The notes below the pieces were generated by a model. It saw only the letters and a list, made by a program, of their open reading frames with translations, was not told the DNA's origin and ran no database searches. Both the position numbers and the translations under genes were made by a program. From Endozoicomonadaceae bacterium (GTDB taxonomy: Bacteria; Pseudomonadota; Gammaproteobacteria; Pseudomonadales; Endozoicomonadaceae), in the NCBI GenBank assembly GCA_015163815.1, contig JAAOIJ010000017.1:1-15702 (forward strand): a DNA stretch of 15,702 nucleotides, written 5' to 3'. Shown one piece after another: positions 7,369 through 15,702 of this stretch. Positions within the stretch are counted from its first letter, which is position 1; every line of letters starts with the position of its first letter.

Positions 7369-9489
7369 TTAATTTTGACTTGTTTTTTCTATATTATTAT
7401 GCTTAAAATGAACTAGATGGCTTAATAAAAAAACAGACTTTTTCACATACTCATCTTCTTCAATTTGATATTTACTCTTTTTTTCTGATCGATATTCAAT
7501 ATATTTCTCAAGTGCTTCATAAGATTTAAAAATAGACTTCCCTGTTTTTACTCTATAATCATTTTCAATTTTTAAATGCTTTATTCTAAATTGCTGTAAT
7601 TCTTTTTGACGAGCCATAAAGGATAAGCTAACTGTTTTTTTAAAAAAAAAGGTATGATTTAGCGTATTCATTGCACGAATATAATCAAAATAAGGTTGAT
7701 TATGTTGATTGTTTTCAAACTGAAATTTAAGGTACTGTAAACTATCTTGAGTCAAATCGTCAGTGTAATTCAAAGTGATGGGTGAAATCGTATCATAAGG
7801 CAAAGCATGAGGTAGCGTTTTTTCACCTATGGCTTCCTGATGATATAAATCTGGAAATTCAATATCCGGAAAAACACCGCGACATTGCGTGCTCTCACCA
7901 GACACGCGATAAAATTTAGCAATTGTAAATTTTAGCTGCCCTTCTCGCAATGGATTTAGTATTTGAACTGTTCCTTTTCCATACGTATTTTGACCCACGA
8001 TCAAGCCTCGTCTATAATCCTGTATAGCTGCTGAAAAAATTTCAGATGCTGAAGCACTTAAACCATTCACCATGACTAACATGGGGCCTAAATAAAGATG
8101 CTGAGATTGGCTATTTTGATAATGATATATCACACGATCTAAACTTTTAACAGCAACCGCTGGCCCATTCGGAATAAATAATCCAGTTAATTGAATCGCT
8201 TCTTGTAAAGATCCACCCGCATTATTTCGAATATCAATAATAATGCCATCTACTGCTTCTTTTTTTAATTTAACAATGATTTTTTCAACATCTTTTGTTG
8301 TGCTTTTCACATTGTCTTTTTTTTCTTGTAGCGCCTTAAAATCAAGATAAAAAGTGGGTATACGAATCACGCCAATCTTATAAGACTTTCCTTGTATTGA
8401 AGGAGACACAATATCATATTTAGCTTCTTGTTCTTCTAATTTAATCTTGTCTCGTTTAAACATATAAATATTAGGTTTAGTTTGCTGTAAATTACTGATA
8501 ACAGATAAACGAACCACACTCCCTTTGGCACCTCGGATAAGCTTGACCACATGATCTAAACGCATACCGATGATATCTTCCATTTTTCCTTTATATCCTG
8601 ATCCTACTCCGATAATAAAATCACCTACTTTTAATACATTTTTTTTTGCAGCCGGGCCACCTGGAATAATTTTATGCACTTTAATATAATCATTTTCTTC
8701 TCTTAATGCCGCACCAATCCCTTCAAAAGATAACGACATTTCTATATCAAAACTTTTAGCATTTGTTGGTGTTAAATATTGTGTATGGGGATCATGCAAT
8801 GAAGTAAAGGTATTAATATACGTTTGAAATATCTCATCTTCAGTGACTTGGTTTAAACGAGATAATTGATTTTTATATCTTTTTTTTAGTATTCCAGCAA
8901 TATCTTGCAAACTTTTATGATTTAATTTCATAGAAATAATATGATGCTTTAAATATTGAAGCCAAATGATCTGTTGTTCTTCTTGACTGACAAATCGATC
9001 AGCAATATCTATTTTTCGATCTAAAATAAAATGCTCAGAATCTTCCAAATTGAGCTTCTCTAATCCAGCATCAATCATCGCCAGCTGATAATCAATAAAA
9101 TCTTTGTGGCGCTTTCTATAGCGAGAAAAGATCTGAAAACCAACATCAATATAACCCTTTTTTAATAAATCAATTAATTGCCTTTCGTATTTTTTAAATT
9201 CAACCCAATCAGATTGCAAAAAAAATAATTTTTGAGGATCTAACGCATTGAAATACTCTTGATACATTTTCTTAGATATCAAGCTATTAAAAGGAATTTT
9301 ACGATAAGCATATCGAGATAAAATATTCGCAACACTAATAGATGTAACTGATTGATTTAATCTTGGTTTTATATCAGTAATTGTATTTTTAAATGAAAAA
9401 GAATCGATATGAAATAAACAGAAAACAAGATATAACAGATTTCTTTTCTTTCGACATAACATTGAAATATTGATAGCGACACCCATCAT
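7369..9489 (-). CDS. prc: Tail-specific carboxy-terminal processing protease Prc (Tsp), S41 family
   Basis: Prc is a periplasmic protease that degrades or trims proteins from the carboxy end, including ssrA-tagged and cell-wall-related substrates. This 706-residue form compares with 682 in E. coli. A signal peptide is suggested by CRKKR (12-16) followed by LLYLVFCLF. The amino domain is helical. A PDZ domain lies at about 255-335 (SFEGIGAALR, PGGPAAK, LKVGD). The S41 core (~365-550) carries Ser480 in GLSASASEIF, with Lys505 and Gln509 in YGKGTVQ; the 25-residue Ser-Lys gap and Lys+4 Gln match the family. GESTQCRGVFPDI follows, then the helical carboxy region. AGGA sits about seven bases before the tandem ATG ATG, supporting this start. 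An ATG at codon 10 would also keep the signal peptide. It is divergent from gdhB and ends before a terminator. Confidence 0.95.
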   Translation of the reverse strand: MMGVAINISMLCRKKRNLLYLVFCLFHIDSFSFKNTITDIKPRLNQSVTSISVANILSRYAYRKIPFNSLISKKMYQEYFNALDPQKLFFLQSDWVEFKKYERQLIDLLKKGYIDVGFQIFSRYRKRHKDFIDYQLAMIDAGLEKLNLEDSEHFILDRKIDIADRFVSQEEQQIIWLQYLKHHIISMKLNHKSLQDIAGILKKRYKNQLSRLNQVTEDEIFQTYINTFTSLHDPHTQYLTPTNAKSFDIEMSLSFEGIGAALREENDYIKVHKIIPGGPAAKKNVLKVGDFIIGVGSGYKGKMEDIIGMRLDHVVKLIRGAKGSVVRLSVISNLQQTKPNIYMFKRDKIKLEEQEAKYDIVSPSIQGKSYKIGVIRIPTFYLDFKALQEKKDNVKSTTKDVEKIIVKLKKEAVDGIIIDIRNNAGGSLQEAIQLTGLFIPNGPAVAVKSLDRVIYHYQNSQSQHLYLGPMLVMVNGLSASASEIFSAAIQDYRRGLIVGQNTYGKGTVQILNPLREGQLKFTIAKFYRVSGESTQCRGVFPDIEFPDLYHQEAIGEKTLPHALPYDTISPITLNYTDDLTQDSLQYLKFQFENNQHNQPYFDYIRAMNTLNHTFFFKKTVSLSFMARQKELQQFRIKHLKIENDYRVKTGKSIFKSYEALEKYIEYRSEKKSKYQIEEDEYVKKSVFLLSHLVHFKHNNIEKTSQN

Positions 9490-9933
9490 ACATACTTCCT
9501 TAAAATTTTGTTATTTTTCATATTTTATCAATCTTTTAATGAGACAATCATGCGTTTTAAACCGAAGGATTGCCTGGTTTGTTTAACAAGGTATTCATGT
9601 GTGAATTAAAAAAATCAGTTTATCGCTTCATACTTTGAAAATTTTATTTAAAAATAAAGCGTTAAAATAATGCTAGTATGACATGTCGCTGTAAAAATTA
9701 AAGATAAATCAAAAAAATACAATATATATGAATAATTTTATTTAATATATTGTCAATATAAGCAACATCAATTGTCTCAACATGAAAAATGCAACTTTTT
9801 TCTATCTTTTATCAAAAATCTATAAAATAAAGCAATACGAACACTAAAAAAAAAGATATAATAAAAAAGATTAGATGGTCATTCTAATACACCTTACATA
9901 TTCTTTCACCCCATATAAGATGAAGATGACAAC
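9490..9933. other. Divergent promoter region between prc and gdhB
   Basis: No credible gene is present in these 444 very AT-rich bases. The stretch must hold the prc promoter (minus) and the gdhB promoter (plus). A hairpin with arms AAACC..AGG and CCTGGTTT (9559-9580, two-base bulge) lies in the likely prc leader. A GATATAAT block at 9855-9862 is the best -10 for gdhB. Long A/T tracts may make the region curved. Confidence 0.45.
9857..9862 (+). promoter_or_regulatory. Candidate -10 element for gdhB
   Basis: A perfect TATAAT lies about 70 bases before the gdhB start. No recognisable -35 is found at 16-18 bp, so it would need an activator or be a weak promoter. Confidence 0.35.
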
Positions 9934-12900
9934 ATGACACAGAGAAAAGACTGGGAAGCATTTCTTTGTCGGCTAAAAAAAGACTTAATGCCCTCTATCT
10001 TGATTTCATACCAAGATGTGTTTGATGAGTTTATTAATGATTTTTTTGCCATTACATCTATTGAAGAAATGGAATCTCGAAAATGGAGTGACTTAACGGC
10101 TGGCACGTTAAATATTTGGGAAAAAGCTTTAAAATTTAAAAGTGAAAGCCTTTCTTTAGATGTTTTTAATCCCGATGACGCGATGGGTTTTTCTTCAAAT
10201 CATACATTAATACAAGTCATACAACAAGATAGTCCCTTTTTAGTAGATTCTATTCGCATGAAATTAAACGCGAAAGGTATTTCATCATATTCCATATTAA
10301 GCGGCACGATCCCTTTAGAAGAAATTGGCTTACAAGCCATGCCACTCGGTGTTGCGGTGATTGAAATTGATCGCATGGAAGATACTGAAAAAATGGCACG
10401 ACTACAAACAGATTTAATTAATGTTTTAGGGGATGTAAAGCAATGTGTTGAAGCTTTTTATCCAATAAAACAGGCTATTTTTAGACTTGCTGATTTTTTT
10501 GAAAATAGAAAAAATAAAAATTCAGAATATTACGAAATTGAAGCTTATTTACGTTGGTTATTAAATGATAATTTTACTTTTTTAGGTCTTGAGCACTTTG
10601 ATGTCAAGTATAAACAAGAGCAATATCTTTTACAACGAACAGAGAAACAGTCGTTTGGATTACTTCACGAAGACTCCTCTCATTCTTCTTATCAAATATT
10701 TAATGATGAGTTTTTCTCTAAAGGCGACACCTTGTCATTTTCTAAATCGTTAGCCAAATCAACTGTTCATAGGCCTGCGTACCCTGATTTTATTATTATT
10801 AAAAAATCTGACTCATCTGGAAAAATAAAAAGCATTTGTCGTATATTAGGATTATATACTTCTCCTGTATTTAATCAAAGTGTTAGCTTAATTCCAATAT
10901 TACGCAAAAAATGCCAAACAATTATTGAACGCTCTAAACTATCAATTCATTCTCATCCGGGTAAAGAATTGAAACAAATTTTACAAACTTTTCCAAGAGA
11001 AGAGTTATTTCAATTAAATGAAACTGAATTATTTAATACCGCTATGGGTATTCTGCAAATACAAGAGCGAAATTTAACCAAAGTATTTTTCAGGCATGAT
11101 ACCAATGGACAGTTTTGTTCTGTTTTATTGTATATACCCAGAGAAGTCTATAGCACAGCACTTCAAATGAAAATTCAATCCATTTTACATGACTCCTTAA
11201 AAGCAATCGATTCGGAATTTTTTACTTTCTTTTCAGAATCTGTTTTAGCCCGCATTCATTTTATTTTACGACTTAAAAAACAAGATTTAGACTCTCATGA
11301 TCTCAAAATCATTGGTGAAAAAATAATTGAAGTTTCAACATCCTGGGATTATCGCTTAAAATCTGAACTAGTCAAACATATGGGTGAAGAAAAAGGGCTA
11401 GAATCCTATGCCATGTGCCGCTCAGGCATTCCGATTAGTTATAAAGAAAAATACTCTCCAAAAGTAGCTCAAAAGGATATCGCAACTTGCTTAGACCTAC
11501 ATAATCAAGATATTCAAATACACTTCTTTAAACGCCAAGAAAAAGATAAAATATTATCGATCAAAGTCTTTCATCGAAACAAACCTTTACCACTTGCTGA
11601 CCAAATTCCAGTCATGGATCACTTAGGTTTTCGTGTCATTAGCGAACATCCTTATACCTTAACACTGAATACAGAAGAAAAACAAAATCTCATTTGGCTT
11701 CATGATTTTGAACTTGAATATTTTGTACCCAGTTCTCAACCTTTATCAGAAATTGCCCCTAAATTAGAAGAAGCCTTTTTAAAAAGCTGGCATAAAGAAA
11801 TTGATACAGATCCTTTTAATCGGATCATTCTATCAACTGGCTTGGATTGCACTCAAATTAATGTTTTTAGAGCCTATGCTCGTTATATGAAACAACTAAA
11901 ATTTGGCCTCAGCCAAGAATTTATTGCCCGTGTTTTATATACCAATAGCGAGATTACATTAACTATTTGGCAATTATTTGTCACACGATTTGATCTGCAT
12001 TTAGATTTAAATGAAGATCAAAGAATGGCTAGACAACAGCAGTTACAACAAGACTTGACTGAAAAATTAGAAACGGTTGACTCACTGAGTGATGATCAAG
12101 TTCTCAGACGCTATATTGATTTAATAATTGCCACATTACGCACAAATTTTTATCAACATTACCCATTAGACTCACCTTTCATTTCCTTTAAGCTTGCTTC
12201 ATCCACATTGATAGACATCCCTAAACCAGCTCCTGTTTTTGAAATTTTCGTGTATTCCACTCGATTTGAAGGTGTTCACTTACGAGGTGGAAAAGTAGCT
12301 AGAGGAGGCTTACGCTGGTCAGATCGCCATGAAGATTTTAGAACTGAAATATTAGGCTTAGTCAAAGCACAGCAAGTTAAAAATGCAGTCATTGTTCCTG
12401 TTGGCGCCAAAGGTGGATTTGTTTGTAAATGGAATCACATGACAGACCGAGAAGCTATTTTAGAAGAAGGACTCTTTTGTTATTCTCAGTTTATTAGAGG
12501 CTTACTCGATTTAACCGATAATTTTGTGAAAAACAAAGTGATTCCTCCTAAAAATACAATCACGTATGATCAAGATGATTATTATTTAGTCGTCGCAGCT
12601 GATAAAGGCACCGCTACCTTTTCAGATACTGCCAATAAAATTGCTGCCGAATATCAATTTTGGTTAGGTGATGCTTTTGCTTCAGGTGGCAGCATTGGAT
12701 ATGATCATAAAAAAATGGGAATCACTGCCAAAGGCGCCTGGGAATCAGCAAAACGTCATTTTTCTGCTTTAGGCCTCAATTTAAATAAAGATATGATTTC
12801 AGTTATAGGCATTGGAGATATGAGTGGTGATGTTTTTGGGAATGGCATGTTAATCTCTGAAAATATACAGTTGGTTGCAGCTTTTAACCATTTACATATT

Positions 12901-14700
12901 ATGATTGACCCTAACCCAGATGTTAAAACATCCTACCTAGAGCGAAAACGTTTATTTAATCTGCCACGGTCAAACTGGTCAGATTACGATAAATCCTTAA
13001 TTTCACAAGGTGGCAATGTTTTTTCTCGTAATGCAAAAATGATTCTAATCTCGCCTGAAATGAAAGCTCGCTTTCATATTCAAGCCAATAAACTCAAACC
13101 ATCAGAACTTCTATCTGCCATCTTAAAAGCACCTGTTGATTTATTATGGAATGCCGGTATTGGCACCTATGTAAAACATTCGTCTGAAAGCCATGAAGAT
13201 GTCAATGATCATGCCAATGATGGATTACGAATCAATGGTAATCAATTACAATGCCGTATTGTTTGCGAAGGTGGTAACTTAGGCTTTACTCAATTAGGAC
13301 GTGTAGAATATGCTTTAAATGGCGGTATTATTAATACAGATTTCATTGATAATGCTGGCGGTGTTGACTGTTCTGATCATGAAGTCAATATTAAGATCTT
13401 TTTAAATTATTTAGTATCAAAGAAAAAAATTACTAATACAGAAAGAACCCAACTACTAGAGAAAATGACACAAGATGTTGCAGCGCTTGTATTAAAAAAT
13501 AATTATCGTCAAGCTTTAGCAATTAGCTTGGCTGTTTTTAAAATAGCCAAAGAATTTGATCGATATAAACAATTAATTCATGATTTAGAAATAAAAGGAA
13601 AATTAGATCGTGATGTTGAATTTTTTCCTGATGATGAAACACTGAATGAACGCATTACGTCTGAAAAAATGTTAACCCGCCCTGAAATTTCATTACTCAT
13701 GTCTTACAGTAAAACAAGTTTAAAAGAAGAATTACTCGCCTCAAAGATTGTAGATGATCCTTATTTAATATCAGAATTATTAACGGAATTTCCTTCTCTT
13801 TTAATCAAAAAATACCCAACAGAATTAGCAAGTCATCGATTAAAACGAGAAATTATTGCCACGCAAATGGCAAATCATACTCTCAACTGCATGGGCATGA
13901 CTTTTATTACAGAAATGAAGCAATTTAATCACACTTCATTATCTGATATCATGAAAGCTTATATCTCTATTAGAGATATTTATCAATTTGACTCACACTG
14001 GCTAGCAATTGAAGCACTAGACTTCCAAATTGACCAAACTATTCAACTTACGCTCTTTGATGATTTACGCTATACCATCAAAAGATTAATGCGCTGGATG
14101 CTACAAATGAACTTAGCGCAAGATACGATTCAAGACACAGTGACTTATTATCAAACAGGCGTTCACTCACTTCTGGCAAATATTGATCATATTCAATCTG
14201 AAGAATTACGCGAACAAATGACTTTGCAAATTGAACACTACGTTAATAATCAAGTACCTAAAGATCTCGCTGAAAAATTAGCACGTATGAACGCCTTAAC
14301 TCGTATTTTATTTATTATTCAAACAGCTAATGAAACAAAACAACCTTTACATGAAGTCGCTGCTGTCTATTTTGCTGTATCAGATTTATTATCTTTAGAT
14401 TGGCTACTACGACAAATAAGTCAAATGAATACCAGTGGTTATTGGAATATTCGAGCCAAAGAAAATAATCGAGATGATTTATTTACTTGCTTAACATTAT
14501 TTGTCCGTTTATTTTTAAAACAGAGAAATCCTGATATTTCTATTTCACAAAGCATTGAATCCTGGAAAAATGACAACAAAGAACGATTAGCACGCTGGAC
14601 TTATAGCATGAGTGAATTAAAATTAGAACCCAAGCTGCAGTTACCGATGTTATCCGTTATTGGTCGAGAATTACTTGAATCATACGAGAACTTCAAATAA
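9934..14700 (+). CDS. gdhB: NAD-specific glutamate dehydrogenase, 180-kDa class
   Basis: This enzyme oxidises L-glutamate with NAD+ to 2-oxoglutarate and ammonium, a catabolic route feeding glutamate into the TCA cycle. At 1,588 residues it belongs to the large class (about 1,600). The amino half has ACT-like regulatory segments: DSPFLVDSIRM (~103), RWLLNDNFTFLGLE (~207-221) and FPREELFQ (~353). The catalytic region has RGGKVARGGLRWSDR (784-798), VPVGAKGGF (821-829) with the presumed catalytic Lys826, GTATFSDTAN (892-901) and LGDAFASGGS (911-920). The nucleotide-binding loop is VIGIGDMSGDVFGNG (from 957), and EGGNLGFTQLGR (from 1112) follows. The carboxy part is helical. The frame is intact over 4.8 kb, in contrast to the nearby pseudogene. 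The ATG at 9934 has only a weak purine-rich AAGATGA ahead, but two closer upstream ATGs are out of frame. nfuA follows 60 bases later on the same strand without an evident terminator. Confidence 0.96.
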   Translation: MTQRKDWEAFLCRLKKDLMPSILISYQDVFDEFINDFFAITSIEEMESRKWSDLTAGTLNIWEKALKFKSESLSLDVFNPDDAMGFSSNHTLIQVIQQDSPFLVDSIRMKLNAKGISSYSILSGTIPLEEIGLQAMPLGVAVIEIDRMEDTEKMARLQTDLINVLGDVKQCVEAFYPIKQAIFRLADFFENRKNKNSEYYEIEAYLRWLLNDNFTFLGLEHFDVKYKQEQYLLQRTEKQSFGLLHEDSSHSSYQIFNDEFFSKGDTLSFSKSLAKSTVHRPAYPDFIIIKKSDSSGKIKSICRILGLYTSPVFNQSVSLIPILRKKCQTIIERSKLSIHSHPGKELKQILQTFPREELFQLNETELFNTAMGILQIQERNLTKVFFRHDTNGQFCSVLLYIPREVYSTALQMKIQSILHDSLKAIDSEFFTFFSESVLARIHFILRLKKQDLDSHDLKIIGEKIIEVSTSWDYRLKSELVKHMGEEKGLESYAMCRSGIPISYKEKYSPKVAQKDIATCLDLHNQDIQIHFFKRQEKDKILSIKVFHRNKPLPLADQIPVMDHLGFRVISEHPYTLTLNTEEKQNLIWLHDFELEYFVPSSQPLSEIAPKLEEAFLKSWHKEIDTDPFNRIILSTGLDCTQINVFRAYARYMKQLKFGLSQEFIARVLYTNSEITLTIWQLFVTRFDLHLDLNEDQRMARQQQLQQDLTEKLETVDSLSDDQVLRRYIDLIIATLRTNFYQHYPLDSPFISFKLASSTLIDIPKPAPVFEIFVYSTRFEGVHLRGGKVARGGLRWSDRHEDFRTEILGLVKAQQVKNAVIVPVGAKGGFVCKWNHMTDREAILEEGLFCYSQFIRGLLDLTDNFVKNKVIPPKNTITYDQDDYYLVVAADKGTATFSDTANKIAAEYQFWLGDAFASGGSIGYDHKKMGITAKGAWESAKRHFSALGLNLNKDMISVIGIGDMSGDVFGNGMLISENIQLVAAFNHLHIMIDPNPDVKTSYLERKRLFNLPRSNWSDYDKSLISQGGNVFSRNAKMILISPEMKARFHIQANKLKPSELLSAILKAPVDLLWNAGIGTYVKHSSESHEDVNDHANDGLRINGNQLQCRIVCEGGNLGFTQLGRVEYALNGGIINTDFIDNAGGVDCSDHEVNIKIFLNYLVSKKKITNTERTQLLEKMTQDVAALVLKNNYRQALAISLAVFKIAKEFDRYKQLIHDLEIKGKLDRDVEFFPDDETLNERITSEKMLTRPEISLLMSYSKTSLKEELLASKIVDDPYLISELLTEFPSLLIKKYPTELASHRLKREIIATQMANHTLNCMGMTFITEMKQFNHTSLSDIMKAYISIRDIYQFDSHWLAIEALDFQIDQTIQLTLFDDLRYTIKRLMRWMLQMNLAQDTIQDTVTYYQTGVHSLLANIDHIQSEELREQMTLQIEHYVNNQVPKDLAEKLARMNALTRILFIIQTANETKQPLHEVAAVYFAVSDLLSLDWLLRQISQMNTSGYWNIRAKENNRDDLFTCLTLFVRLFLKQRNPDISISQSIESWKNDNKERLARWTYSMSELKLEPKLQLPMLSVIGRELLESYENFK

Positions 14701-14746
14701 ACTATAGATCACTTTTTTGATGAACTGATTTCAATCAGTAGAGCAG

Positions 14747-14763
14747 TAGAGGTTTTCCGTTTG
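14747..14763 (+). promoter_or_regulatory. Ribosome binding site with TTG start for nfuA
   Basis: TAGAGG (14747-14752) lies eight bases before a TTG codon at 14761. The protein read from this TTG matches the NfuA amino end, so an unusual start is favoured. A small hairpin CTGAT-TTCA-ATCAG (14725-14738) lies just ahead of it. Confidence 0.6.
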
Positions 14764-15339
14764 AATATCGAGATCACACCAGAAGCACAGCAATATTTAG
14801 AAAAATTACTGCTACAACAAAAAGTAGAAGGCATTGCTGTTCGCTTATTTGTTTCAGATCCCGGAACACCGCATGCGGAAACTTGTCTTGCTTATTGCCG
14901 CCCTGGTGAAGAAAAACCAGGTGATCAACCACTACAAACTTTCAATTTCCCTGTCTGGATTGATGCTGCAAGCTTACCTTACTTAGAAGAGTCAACAGTC
15001 GACTTTACTAAAGATAAATTAGGCGGCCAACTGACAATCAAAGCTCCCAATGCAAAATTACCTCAGTTAGATGAAAATAGCTCCTTAACAGATAAAATCA
15101 ACTATTACTTAACAACTGAAATCAATCCTAATTTAGCTTCACATGGTGGCATGGTGACCCTGCATTCCATTGATGATGATTATGCTGTATTACAATTTGG
15201 CGGCGGATGTCAAGGTTGCGGCATGGTCGATACCACTTTACAAGACGGTATTGAAACAACACTGAAACGTTATATTCCTGAACTAAAAGGCGTAAAAGAT
15301 ATTACAGATCACAGCATGAAAGATAACGCTTATTATTAA
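14761..15339 (+). CDS. nfuA: Fe-S biogenesis carrier protein NfuA
   Basis: NfuA is a cytoplasmic scaffold/carrier that binds a [4Fe-4S] cluster and delivers it to apo-enzymes such as aconitase and lipoyl synthase, notably under oxidative or iron stress. The 192 residues (191 in E. coli) have an amino-terminal degenerate A-type domain (about 1-100; VSDPGTPHAETC, KLGGQLTIKAPNAK). The Nfu domain follows, with INPNLASHGG (121-130) and the cluster motif FGGGCQGCGMVD, cysteines 150 and 153. The end PELKGVKDITDH...YY is also NfuA-like. Translation starts at TTG. It probably shares a transcript with gdhB, because only 60 bases separate them and no promoter or terminator is clear. There is no functional reason for that pairing that I know of. 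Gene order after it is disturbed by mobile-element remnants. Confidence 0.96.
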   Translation: MNIEITPEAQQYLEKLLLQQKVEGIAVRLFVSDPGTPHAETCLAYCRPGEEKPGDQPLQTFNFPVWIDAASLPYLEESTVDFTKDKLGGQLTIKAPNAKLPQLDENSSLTDKINYYLTTEINPNLASHGGMVTLHSIDDDYAVLQFGGGCQGCGMVDTTLQDGIETTLKRYIPELKGVKDITDHSMKDNAYY

Positions 15340-15389
15340 AATAATCAACTCACAACCTTTTTTAAATCATCAAACAAACCTGCCACACC

Positions 15390-15408
15390 TCCTTATTTTG
15401 AATTCACC
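15390..15408. repeat. Relict terminus of the MITE/IS family
   Basis: TCCTTATTTTGAATTCACC matches the reverse complement of 4691-4709, the inner right end of the 243-bp element, at 18 of 19 bases. The outermost bases (about 15382-15389) are diverged from GGCGTG. Similarity fades inward after about 15 more bases. This looks like a degraded copy of an element end, pointing rightwards. Confidence 0.5.
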
Positions 15409-15432
15409 TACATAAGCAGGCTTTAATATGCC

Positions 15433-15452
15433 TTGATTAATCAATCTTTTTT
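15433..15452 (+). terminator. Possible terminator after nfuA
   Basis: The palindrome TTGATTAATCAA is followed by a T-rich run (TCTTTTTTT). The stem could only be about four pairs with a TTAA loop and no GC, so the call is weak. It is placed 94 bases past the nfuA stop. Confidence 0.3.
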
Positions 15453-15483
15453 TCAAAATGAATGGTTTATTTTTTAGTATGAG

Positions 15484-15702
15484 GGCGCATCCTCAATCTA
15501 CAAATCATTGATCGGTTGCTTGTTATTTTAAAATAAACGGCACTCTTTTTTTAAAAAAGAGTACTGACTGATGATGAAAGATCCAAGAGTTTTGGGCAAA
15601 TGCTGGGGGATTTCCCAACGCAAATTATCCCGATAAAGCACCGCTTTTTTAACCTGCTGATGGATAATCAGCGCTTGCAATCCAAGTTTGGTGGTTTCAA
15701 CT
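15484..15702. mobile_element. Left end of an insertion-sequence-like element, cut by the window edge
   Basis: GGCGCATCCTCAATCT (15484-15499) matches the left end of the 243-bp element (4473-4488) at 15 of 16 bases, and similarity continues through AAATCAT. Base composition changes inside it: 46 of 102 bases from 15601 to 15702 are G or C, well above the flanking DNA. A truncated frame lies within. The other end is beyond the window, so it could be a full insertion sequence or another remnant. Confidence 0.5.
15528..15701 (-). CDS. Carboxy-terminal fragment of an unidentified protein, possibly a transposase
   Basis: On the minus strand a frame enters from the window edge and runs 57 codons to TAA at 15530-15528, ending LKKECRLF. 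Its stop lies about 30 bases inside the terminal repeat at 15484, where an insertion sequence would often end its transposase. I see no DDE signature in this short piece and cannot name a family. A competing plus-strand open frame (about 15555-15702, containing SKSFGQMLGDFP) overlaps it and could be the real one instead. It is partial in either case. The GC-richer composition than neighbouring genes supports acquired DNA. Confidence 0.35.
   Translation of the reverse strand, partial: VETTKLGLQALIIHQQVKKAVLYRDNLRWEIPQHLPKTLGSFIISQYSFLKKECRLF

Noticed and set aside
9784..9849. Short plus-strand frame beginning MKNATFF
   Set aside because: Only 21 codons, no ribosome binding site and very AT-rich; expected by chance.
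15542..15562. ACTCTTTTTT-T-AAAAAAGAGT palindrome as a terminator
   Set aside because: The single-base spacer cannot form a normal hairpin loop without opening the stem, and no T-tract follows. It may just be part of the element end.
1..15702. CRISPR array, tRNA or rRNA gene, toxin-antitoxin pair, or prophage module
   Set aside because: I looked for regularly spaced repeats, cloverleaf-like blocks, paired small genes and phage structural motifs and found none.

Overview
The window looks like chromosomal DNA from an AT-rich gammaproteobacterium. NfuA and threonine dehydrogenase align along their whole length, as I remember the families, with the E. coli proteins, and the 180-kDa-class NAD-glutamate dehydrogenase and long Prc protease fit the same group. 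The AT-richness, a large decayed gene, long gene-poor spacers and insertion-sequence remnants suggest a host-associated or genome-reducing lineage, possibly near Legionellales. That placement is inference; there is no rRNA or other marker here to settle it.

Layout. (1) 1-3270: a broken, formerly about 1,020-codon gene with PEP-synthase-type domains (ATP-grasp PEP/pyruvate-binding domain, then phosphohistidine swivel domain) and an unrecognised C-terminal half. It carries an early stop and about five frame changes, three of which can be placed in simple repeats. (2) 3267-3956, minus strand: a small predicted exported protein of unknown function. (3) 3957-4884: gene-poor DNA holding a 243-bp MITE-like element with imperfect terminal inverted repeats between TTAA flanks. 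(4) 4885-5004: an unlisted 39-aa single-span membrane peptide, convergent with a P-II signal protein at 5026-5355. (5) 5530-9489: folE, tdh and prc, with a recognisable tdh promoter and a prc terminator. (6) 9490-9933: a 444-bp divergent intergenic region. (7) 9934-15339: the very large gdhB followed by nfuA, probably one transcription unit. (8) 15340-15702: a relict end of the same repeat family as the 243-bp element, then an insertion-sequence-like end and a truncated reading frame in GC-richer DNA.

How the genes work together. GdhB (glutamate to 2-oxoglutarate plus ammonia) and P-II (a 2-oxoglutarate/ATP sensor of nitrogen status) belong to the same carbon/nitrogen branch point. Tdh feeds threonine towards glycine and acetyl-CoA, although its usual partner Kbl is not beside it. 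FolE starts folate/pterin synthesis, Prc is periplasmic quality control, and NfuA delivers Fe-S clusters. These are mostly single housekeeping units rather than one pathway. I found no convincing new defence or secretion system. The least expected items are the repeat-associated decay of the PEP-utilising gene, the MITE/IS family with three termini in the window, and two unknown small genes.
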